Below are positions 56,401 to 64,000 of a DNA stretch of 64,000 nt, one piece after another. The number at the start of each line of letters is the position of its first letter. Within the stretch, counting starts at the first letter, position 1. The DNA is from Flammula alnicola (Eukaryota; Basidiomycota; Agaricomycetes; Agaricales; Strophariaceae). The notes beneath the pieces were generated by a model, which worked only from the letters and a program-made list of their open reading frames with translations, ran no database searches and was not told the DNA's origin. The DNA lies in assembly GCA_015499995.1 (NCBI GenBank), contig JADNRV010000115.1, positions 1 to 64,000 on the forward strand. Reading direction: 5' to 3'. Position numbers and translations under genes: made by a program.

Positions 56401-56972
56401 AACTCCGAGAACCGACAGTACCTAATGTAAGTATTTTATTCCTCATATTCATGGTTTTTGCGCTGAAATTTCACTGGAAAGAAGCGAAGAAAGCGAGTCA
56501 AAACGACTCCGGAACATCCGGAGAAGCAAATTGGTCCAACGCAAGTCATATCGAAGTCACAAGCCACGGAAAAGGACAAAACGGCGGATATTCCTGCCCC
56601 TGCAGCGGCCAGTGAAGCATTGCCAGCGACAAATATACCCCCTATTTCCGAAAGTTCAACCATGAATCTGCAGAATGGGACAGAGACTGCAGGACAAGTC
56701 CAACCTGGCGAATCTGGCAGCGCTCAGCTGGCTATAGTACGCAACCATCTAAATTGCTGTTAATTCGTGCTCATTACGTAATCAAGCAGCGCGAATGTGG
56801 GACCAAGACCTGTCATCGAAGTATTCCGCCTGATGTCGCTGGTATTATCTGCGCAAAGTGCAAGTTACGGTTCAAGAAGCGTCAGGCAAAGGCAAAGCAA
56901 AAGTTCAAACTTGAGCCACGACAGTTTCTTCCGAGCAAGACCTCTAGTGGGAAGGAAGGTCAGACCACTTAG
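53483..56972 (+). CDS. Multi-finger protein with repeated C-x4-C-x(12-13)-C-x2-C units
   Basis: Clear finger copies: RFCSVKGCKAIIPG/SYEFKMCPPC (split by an intron at 53843), RMCTVSHCHKLLPGYYRYKRC, YSCATTDCHNLLNPGVRWRTC with EECRTTERKRK, and RECGTKTCHRSIPPDVAGII with CAKCKLRFKKRQ. Each is followed by a strongly basic helix, which suggests nucleic-acid binding by zinc-stabilised modules; that is inference. Between fingers are acidic, Ser/Gly-rich and Pro-rich linkers (ASGSGSGSVPVPADQ, MDVDADADADGEAESD, QLPPTPPPPPTAEEL). The third copy has His in the last C-x2-C pair (CEQH). Between about 55880 and 56260 the likely coding frame changes at least three times without plausible introns, so this allele may be damaged or mis-assembled there. 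Stop at 56970. No named family recognised. Confidence 0.6.
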
Positions 56973-57319
56973 TGACTCTTTTTTTCCGGAGGGACACACT
57001 TGGGTAATCTTATCATGTTTGTGAGTTCTTTTGTATTGTCGGCGCAAATGCGTAATGCTGAACCTGTCCGACTGCAGGCTATAATTGTTAGATTATTTGC
57101 TGTTTATTCATTATTTTAATGCACCTAGCCCAACCTGTTTGTTTGTTTGCCTCGTGATGACGGCTCCCTCTCGGCCTTTACTTCATTTACTTTTCATCTA
57201 TCAATCTTTAGAGTCCATGCCGTCCCGTCAAGGCTCAGCAACGTGTTTTACGGGCGTCTCCTGAGCATCAAAGTAATAACAGCTCTCAGGCCTTTCGACG
57301 TTTCCTCTTGCAATACAAC
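56973..57319. other. Intergenic
   Basis: T-rich spacer between the finger gene and the membrane protein gene; nothing recognised. Confidence 0.5.
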
Positions 57320-58608
57320 ATGGCCTTACGAGTTAGCGTCATCGACGATACTGAATCTGGCAAAGAATTCGAGAGGATCAGGCAGAACTTCACGACCAAC
57401 GTCGTAGGTCCGAATGTACCTGGTATGATTTTGTGCTCTATCTCGTTGAAAATGTCTTCACGTTATCGGTCATGTCAGCGAACGTTACAGATACCCAAGC
57501 CGCTTTTCAAGAACTCCAGACTGAGCTTCACAACTTCTTAGCCCAATATGTCGACAAAGTCATAGCCCTGCAAGGGCGTATCTCCAATAACCTGGCGGCA
57601 AATGGCTCCAACGATACAGCTCCTGAAGGTCGAGGAATAGGTACGCTGAACATATCAAATTAACAGTTTTTCTTATAGATCCTTCCTCTGTCTAGTCGCT
57701 CCTACATCCGACAGAACCTCGTCACGCATCTCAAATACAGAACCTCAAACCGTAGCTGATGATGGTTTTTCTAGCCATGCGAAACCATATCCTCCGACAA
57801 GACTCGCAAAGGTCCCCGTGGACGCCCATCTGCATGACCTGCACGCGTTTTTGAACACCCACTTGGACAATATACATCGCCTTCAGAGTTTGACACATTC
57901 TCCTAAGCGTTTGACACATTCTCCACAGGAGGAGCACGGAACCGACAGTGGTACGTCGCTGCCACCGCTTCTAAGTCGAGGCGCTTTAAGTGACTTCGAA
58001 CAGATGGCAATACAAAAAAGCGTGAAGACTTCACCCAACGGTTCAGTATACTGATTGTCACAGTATGTCTCAACTTGCGTTTCTGTATCAGGCTTAGTGT
58101 GTTTATTTATCTCATTCCACAGTCGACCTTCACAGCTGTACTGATTGTGACTTTTCTGTCCTTGGTCATCGCCATCATTGGGCCAAAACACCGAACACCA
58201 TTCAGTATTGGCATGCTCTTCTCATTCCTGGCTCTTGCCTTACACCTCGGCAGCATCCTTCTTGCAGGACGGGGCATAGCAATTACCACTCAAGCTGATG
58301 CCAAACATGAAGGCGAGTATTCGAGATTTTACCTCGGATTCTGCGAACAACTTCAATTCATGGCCGCCCTATTGTTCATCATATCGATCACCATAATGAC
58401 GTTCTTTATCTTCACTTCTCTGGCTTTCCCTTTGGTTCTTCTATTCCTTTCAGTAGTTGGGGCGTTGATCGTATTCTCGAGTGCATACTGGGAGGTACCC
58501 ATCACATTCCGAAATCTCAAGTACTTGGCAAAGAATATTCGACATATCAAGTCAGCGATCGAGATCATCAAGTACAATCGGAAAGCTACAACCGTCAATC
58601 GCTTCTGA
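57320..58608 (+). CDS. Membrane protein with cytosolic N-terminus, unknown function
   Basis: Four exons: 57320-57422, 57479-57640, 57696-58045, 58123-58608, about 366 residues. The first 200 residues are polar, with a helical part (DTQAAFQELQTELHNFLAQY) and a tandem LTHSPKRLTHSPQ unit. The C-terminal part has at least four hydrophobic helices: FTAVLIVTFLSLVIAIIG, IGMLFSFLALALHLGSILLA, FMAALLFIISITIMTFFIF and PLVLLFLSVVGALIVFSSAY, then a basic tail. This layout (soluble N-terminus, helical bundle with a central charged loop) is common in unnamed agaricomycete membrane proteins. No transporter or enzyme signature seen. The donor at 57423 was chosen because it keeps the ANVTDTQ frame. Confidence 0.7.
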
Positions 58609-58956
58609 CTCCAGTGAAGCACCTAGAACAACTTCCACGCCGCCGCTCACACCTTGTCGGCCTGTAGATGATCATTCACTAAAGAGTCAATGTATTATTT
58701 AATAACATTTGTATGATATATAAATTGAAGGTCGAACTCGTTGCCACTACTGAGTAGCGTCGAGCGACTGCGATAAGATTTGGGTGCTACATCTGAGGGG
58801 AGAAGAAAATCCATAGCACAAGGGTCAAAGAAAGATAAACAGCCATTCCATCGTTGGGGTTCGGTCATACATCGATACAAAGGAAGGGAAGGTCGTAGCG
58901 ATCATAAAATACATAAAGCTCATACAGAAATCTTTCTTACTGCTTGTTCGATGAGG
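58609..58956. other. Convergent intergenic gap
   Basis: About 350 bp between the plus-strand membrane protein and the minus-strand receptor-like gene. No gene seen. Confidence 0.5.
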
Positions 58957-60429
58957 TTATCGCCTGACTGAATCTCTCCCGAAGAAGACTGATCCACGAC
59001 CCTCTGCTCTATAGGGGGCCTCGTAAGAGAACCAAGCAAGAACCAAATCCTGTAAGTTGTTAGTGCGAATAAAAAAGGATCCTTTAGAAGTTACAGATAC
59101 CTTTTGAGTTCCAAAAACCAGGAGGGCGAGAAGGGGGACTTTGAACGCAAGATTGAGCTTCTTCCGCCATAGGTGTGACTCGAAACAACTTACATGTTGC
59201 AAGAACGAGATCGAATGCTAATATATCGACATTTGCAATAGTAAACACCATTGCGATTCTAAAAACCGGAAAGAAGTTAATCATCTTTCGTCATATTCAT
59301 CAAGAGAGTTGGGCCCATACACCAATGTTGCAAACCCAATGACGGTAAAGGCCACGCCGCGGATTGTGGTTGCAGTTGACTGAGGATTAGATTTGAGGAT
59401 ACGCATTCTTCTGTACAACCGGGTGACTAATAAACCTGTATGAGAAATCGATGGAACAGAATTCAATATGGGCCAATCCAATTTCAATGCCATCACGGTA
59501 CCTTGGATGACGATTATCAGCATGGATACACCAGCGACGACAGAGAATGATACCCGTGACCTTGGAGAGAATACAGATAAGTGTAGGCTAGGCGAAATGG
59601 GTAGTAAACCAATAGTTGTAATTACCATGAAGAATTTGACGAATTACAATACGTTCCCTGGAGGTTTTTCTGCAAACTCCCTGGATTCTCTGTGTAATAC
59701 TGAAAAGAAGTAATTATGTCAGAGAGATCTCATGCTCGTGCGAAAAAGCACATACAAGCGCCACTCCAATAAATAATACAAGCAAAATCGTGTAGGGCCC
59801 CATGACCAACTGTCCAGATCAGTACCTTCTTCATCCAATAATAATAGAACGAGCTTACCAGGCAGGAAGTCAATAAGTTAATATTCTTAGGTCGTTCTGT
59901 TATTGAGTCGGGAAGGCTCAAAAGAATCTGACGGTCGGATAACGATAATCGATAATTGCTTGTGAGGATGGGGAAATGCTCACCTGCACGAGTAGTGCCA
60001 ATGTCGTGGATGCCGTACTACGATATTTTGACATAAATATGACCCAACAGATTCACGATAGAGATGAACGCACGTCGGGGGCATCGAGTAAATAAGAGCC
60101 GCTTGCACATAACAGAGAGAATAGATCGGAGTTCGTGTAGTTTGTTGTCCGGCAAGAAAGAGCATTGAATAAGAGATTGAAGACAGCACCCAAGAGGCGC
60201 AGAAGCTATACCACGTCGCAAGCCGCTTCACCTTCCGAGACACTGTTGCGGTTATCAGAACGAGAACCATCCCAATGCCCCCGATGAGATTGAGCGCAAT
60301 AAATGCATGCACGGCAGATATGTTAATTGCAGGTGACTGGGCGTCATCTAGGTCGTTACTACATGTGAGCCATTTACATTCGAGTCAAGTAACTCCTTAC
60401 GCACCATTAGCCTGCAGGCGGTAGGTCAT
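58957..60429 (-). CDS. Seven-helix receptor-like membrane protein (copy A)
   Basis: Minus strand, first exons 60405-60429, 60074-60347, 59984-60017, 59859-59927, 59756-59809, then further exons to the stop at 58957. Seven hydrophobic segments can be followed: FIALNLIGGIGMVLVLITAT, WYSFCASWVLSSISYSMLFL, a segment through TTASTTLALLVQILLS, VMGPYTILLVLFIGVAL, VSFSVVAGVSMLIIVIQG, GVAFTVIGFATLVY and VPLLALLVFGTQK. A loop with QGTYCNSSN between helices 4 and 5 has the Cys expected of an extracellular loop. Helix pattern and topology resemble the orphan GPCR-like proteins of Agaricomycetes; it is not a Ste3 pheromone receptor by sequence. A paralogue lies next to it in the same orientation. Ligand unknown. 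Confidence 0.65.
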
Positions 60430-61337
60430 TGTCCTATCTTCAAGGTGACCACTCGTCAATGTTCAGTGAAGAAGAACGGCGCTGCAATTGGCATCCAGTC
60501 GCTTCTGCGGAGAGAGTCAATGAGGGGGGAGAACAAGAGGCGATGTGTCGTCTTGGAAGCTTACATTTGAGTATCTTCTAAGATGCAGTCAGTGATATGT
60601 CGCACCTTGCGGACACTGACGGACACCATCCAAGATCGGGAGTGATCATCAGTAGAAGACGCAGTGTCGGTACATCATCCAAAGGTCTAATGATAGTACA
60701 GACTCTGGGTTAGAAGCCATCATGTCAAGCAACGATCATGTGCACTGAGCGCATTGCCACGGACGTCGATTTTCATTTGGAAGCAAAAAAAAGTTAATTC
60801 CTTTTTAAAGCATATGATACGCGTACATCTATGTTTTCATTAATTCCCCATACATCTTAACAACCCTGACACTCACGATTTAATTGAGTAGCTGGGTTGG
60901 ATGGAGTAAAGCAGAGTAAAACGAACGGATCTTTGGTAAAATATAGCCGATACATAGTGTTGGTTTGTTCGCGGTGCTGGAACATATTTTTGGTCTAATT
61001 TGATGGGGTGATGAAGGAAACCTGAAGGAAGTGTCGAGTGATGGTCGAATACTGACAAAGGGTGATTAGCCAATTATGTCCATTCTCACAGTATGTTCGA
61101 TGTGTTCAACGAACCAATACGCCTGCGCTATAAATAGACCGACGGGCTGCGGGGGGCTGCGTATATCAGACGGCGTCAACAAGGAGACATGTCAAGATAG
61201 GTAAGAAACATGCATACTGAGCCAAGGCGTCAAGAAAGATAGCCTGAATCTTAATGTTATACTTACCAAAAAAAAATAACGAGAGCAAGAAACCCTAAAA
61301 CATGCCAGCATTTCAAAAATGTAAAAACGAGGTTGCT
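60430..61337. other. Intergenic between receptor-like paralogues
   Basis: Promoter region of copy A and 3' side of copy B; no gene recognised. Confidence 0.45.
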
Positions 61338-62826
61338 TCATTTGGAATGGGATGCGGGCTCGATGGGCGCGACAAGGATGGCCTCCCGGATGCCGAAGGG
61401 CGCCGGATGGATGGAGCAATCTGCGAGGAGGTGGAATCCACAGTGGTGAAGGTCAATATCGTTTGTTCCGGGAAAGGGGCCGGTGGTCGGGGGCGTTTCC
61501 AACACATCCACCCGGCTAATAGGTCCTAGAAAGTCTGTGAGCAGATGGGGACGAAAGTGTATCGATTACAAATTCGCAAACCATCTGAGTTCCGAATGTG
61601 AGGGCTGCGGCAGGAGGCACTATCGTCACTGATGAGTTGCACTAGTATGAAAAGATCAAGAATGCGAGACTTACAAACCGCGATGAGTACGTCGAATTGG
61701 ACGCCTCTGGTTCGAGTAACGGCAAAAACAATGCCTATGCTATTATTATATTAAGATTAGGGCCCGGATCGATGCCAACCGACATACCTTATAGCTCCGA
61801 AGCCGAGGATCGTAAAGACAAAGATACGAATAGCCATCCCCAAGGATTGGCTAAAAATATTTACGATTGCCCGGTTGCGATACAAGAGTGCACCGATCGT
61901 GACTGAGCTGGTTGTCACTGATCGGTCTTAGCGCCAAAGAAACGGGCTTACATTCCACTGCAAGAATACCTGTGCACCCAACGGTCACCCCAATCGCCGT
62001 AATTTTGGGTCTGAAGACATGAATTTGGTCAACAACAGGAAGACGGACATAACGAGAGAGATCATACATTGCACTGTCTTGAATTACGCAATAAGTATGG
62101 TTCGGAGACATGGAAACTTGTTGCTCATGCAAAATTCCGAACTAAAATTGGATTCTTGAGACAGGAACGACATTGCAAATGCGCATTTCGCTCACCGCAA
62201 GGACTCCTACGAAAATTCCCGTCCAAATAACCCATGGCAGCGTTACGAGCTGTGTATGGTGATCAACTTGGTGGTTTTCCATCGTAGAATTGAGATTACA
62301 CACCACGTTGATGAATGTAGGGTAGGACTTCTTCTTCATCGCTGATGGCGATAGAGCAGCGAGCACATTCAAGAGCAACTAGAAAGCTATCGTCAAAAAT
62401 GGGTAAAATTGCGTACATAGTAACCAACATGAATCGTTAAACCTAGTGAAGCACCCAATTCCCTGATTTTCGTGAGCTAATATCAGAGCTGAGACGGGTG
62501 TAAACGTACAAAAATGGGACCGCATAGATGAGGGCCGCTTGAATTGTGCAAAGAATTCGGTCTGGACGCTTATATTGTTGCCCTGCAAACAGAAGGAGAG
62601 AATAGGCAAGTCCAAATACGATCCACGAAATGCAAAAGCTGAAGAAAATTGGATGGCGTTTGGCACTGCGGAATATACATGCTGAAAGGACGATAAGCGC
62701 AAAGAGGACAGCGCCTGTAAGTTGCAGAGCAAGGAATGTGTCCACGAAAGCAATATTCTGGTCTGCAGGGGAATCATCGGTAAAAGTTTGATTTGAAATG
62801 TTGAGATGGAACATACCAGAAACCAT
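61338..62826 (-). CDS. Seven-helix receptor-like membrane protein (copy B)
   Basis: Minus strand, start MVSG at 62826 with a 52-nt first intron joining to DQNIAFVDTFLALQLTGAV. Conserved with copy A are the second helix (FFSFCISWIVFGLAYSLLLF, AGQQ), the CTIQAALIYAVPFL segment, a helix LVTLPWVIWTGIFVGVLA, the loop VSMSPNHTYCVIQDSAM with its single Cys, and the last helix PPAAALTFGTQM. The tail is long, polar and Pro-rich, ending EPASHSK. Exon junctions downstream of about 62440 are approximate. Family and likely topology are as for copy A; the two arose by tandem duplication but are well diverged. Confidence 0.6.
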
Positions 62827-63397
62827 TGTCACCTCCAGATGTCGCAGAACTGATCTGCCAATTGATGAAAAGAATGCAGTAAGGCAGCTGCAAAGAAAAG
62901 ATGAATAAAAGAGTAGAAACAAAAACCGCAGACAGTGAGAGAAGAAAGAAACCTAAGACAACTGTCATTCAAGTCCAGACTCTGAAGACAATCCCACTAC
63001 AGTCGCATGGTTCTCTCTATGCCCAGCAAGGACGGAGAGGGGCTTGCGAAGAACTAAAAAAAAGCTATTGACAGATTGATGAGAAACCTCGCAACCATAT
63101 CACGACGTCGTGCCCATGTCCTGTGAATCCCACCCTCCTAGAGCGGCGCCATGCAAGAGGGCCCTCGAGAAAGACAATGGCTTGAGAAGTATGATAAGGA
63201 TGCTAACGGCGCCTTGGCGCCAGACCCCGACTCCGTTTACACTTTTCTTCTTCCAGAAATCTCAGCCTTATTCATCTTTCACAACATCTACAGCTATCTA
63301 GTATTCCTCCATGCGCAATTTTATTATTAATAATCTTTCTTGTTCGTAGGTTGTTTTGTCTTTGTTGCGCTTCGTTTTTGGTTGGGAGAGACGGGAG
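62827..63397. other. Promoter region of receptor-like copy B
   Basis: No supported gene; short frames on both strands. Confidence 0.45.
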
Positions 63398-63951
63398 TAA
63401 GGCTCCAACCATATAGTATACATATAGGGCCGCGGGTCTATATATACGGATACAGTATATTATACGGTATATACTCTATATATACGGTTATATTGTTTTT
63501 CTATATGGTATCACAGGTGATGCACTGTAATTTAACTTTCAGATATTCCACTGTACCCCTACCCACTCAATTAGTAAGTCCTAATGTCTGAAAGGTTCAA
63601 AAATTCTTTCAAAACACCTCAGTTTGTCACTTGTGCAAAGTTGACGGTGGCCACCCGGCTCACTCTGCCGATCATCCGAAGGGTCCAAGGGTAATGAGAC
63701 TGCTAAAGATGCCAAGATTTCAGGCGCAAAATCTGAGATAAGGTGTACTGAAATGTTTTGAGAGGAAACAATGAGGTTCAAGGAGAAGATTCCGAAGGGA
63801 AAACACATATTTAAGAAAACTGTATAGGGTAACCATATACATATATTTACCGTACAGTATAGGAACCTTCTCCAGGCCTATACGTATACCGATATGGATA
63901 TGGTATATACCGTATATATATGGTATACTATATGGTACGGTTGGAGCCTTA
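63398..63951. mobile_element. TA-flanked 550-bp MITE, very AT-rich and palindromic
   Basis: The left end (aggctccaaccatatagtat, from 63400) matches the reverse complement of the right end (..ggttggagcct, to 63949), allowing a 4-nt gap. A TA dinucleotide sits directly outside both ends, as expected for Tc1/mariner-type TA target duplication. Both subterminal arms are dense arrays of tatac/gtata palindromes. The centre (about 63580-63820) is less AT-rich and non-coding. Confidence 0.65.
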
Positions 63952-64000
63952 GGTCACGGGAGATACATTTCGAATTTACTTCAAGCAGGATTGTGTTTGG

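Noticed and set aside
1..64000. tRNA, rRNA, CRISPR or bacterial-type operons
   Set aside because: No cloverleaf with a GTTCRAnYC arm, no rRNA signature and no regularly spaced repeats were seen; the gene structure is eukaryotic.

Overview
The window looks like nuclear DNA of a mushroom-forming basidiomycete (Agaricomycetes, probably Agaricales-like; I do not name a species). The evidence is dense short introns (mostly 45-70 nt, GT..AG), intergenic gaps of 0.3-2 kb, and several families typical of this class: DUF6533/DUF6534 membrane proteins, DUF7330 proteins, Kre9/Knh1-like GPI proteins, TKL-type kinases with a basidiomycete C-terminal domain, and a GH5 endoglucanase. The exon models were worked out by hand from reading frames and splice signals; no alignment or search was run, and family names come from recall.

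Layout. 0-5.5 kb: 3' part of a TKL kinase gene, a secreted Cys-rich protein (minus), and a 689-bp transposon with perfect 36-bp terminal inverted repeats. 5.9-13.1 kb: two direct copies of a 0.65-kb dispersed repeat flanking a conserved unknown gene that may be fused to an RRM-less PUF-repeat gene; the second copy sits just upstream of a Kre9/Knh1-like GPI-anchored protein. 13.6-16.4 kb: a MITE and a diverged tandem duplication, no convincing gene. 16.4-21.7 kb: a 19-exon DUF6534 membrane protein with micro-exons, then an MFS anion/vitamin-type permease. 22.2-28.1 kb: a cyclophilin cluster (one double-domain gene, two single-domain genes) with a DUF7330 gene inside it. 28.7-31.1 kb: a LAT/MUP1-like amino-acid permease. 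32.4-39.7 kb: a DUF6533 membrane protein, an intradiol (hydroxyquinol/catechol) dioxygenase, a second DUF7330 gene and an F-box-like protein. 40.8-47.1 kb: a coiled-coil protein, a tiny secreted peptide precursor and an NFX1-type zinc-finger regulator. 48.3-51.7 kb: a conserved unknown gene with an apparent 1-nt frameshift and a GH5 endoglucanase. 52.7-57 kb: a gene region encoding five copies of an unusual Cys-rich finger. 57.3-62.8 kb: a helical membrane protein and two tandem seven-helix receptor-like paralogues. 63.4-63.95 kb: a TA-flanked, AT-rich MITE.

Biology. Endoglucanase, ring-cleavage dioxygenase and two nutrient permeases fit a plant-litter or wood saprotroph. There is no obvious operon or biosynthetic cluster. 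The most intriguing items are the 65-residue secreted precursor at 42.5 kb, whose C-terminus reads as a run of X-Ala/X-Pro dipeptides ending in a CTKFQC disulfide-sized loop; the five-fold finger protein; the possible unknown-domain/PUF chimera; and the micro-exon membrane genes. Several genes show single-nucleotide frame breaks, often at short homopolymers, so some apparent lesions may be assembly errors.
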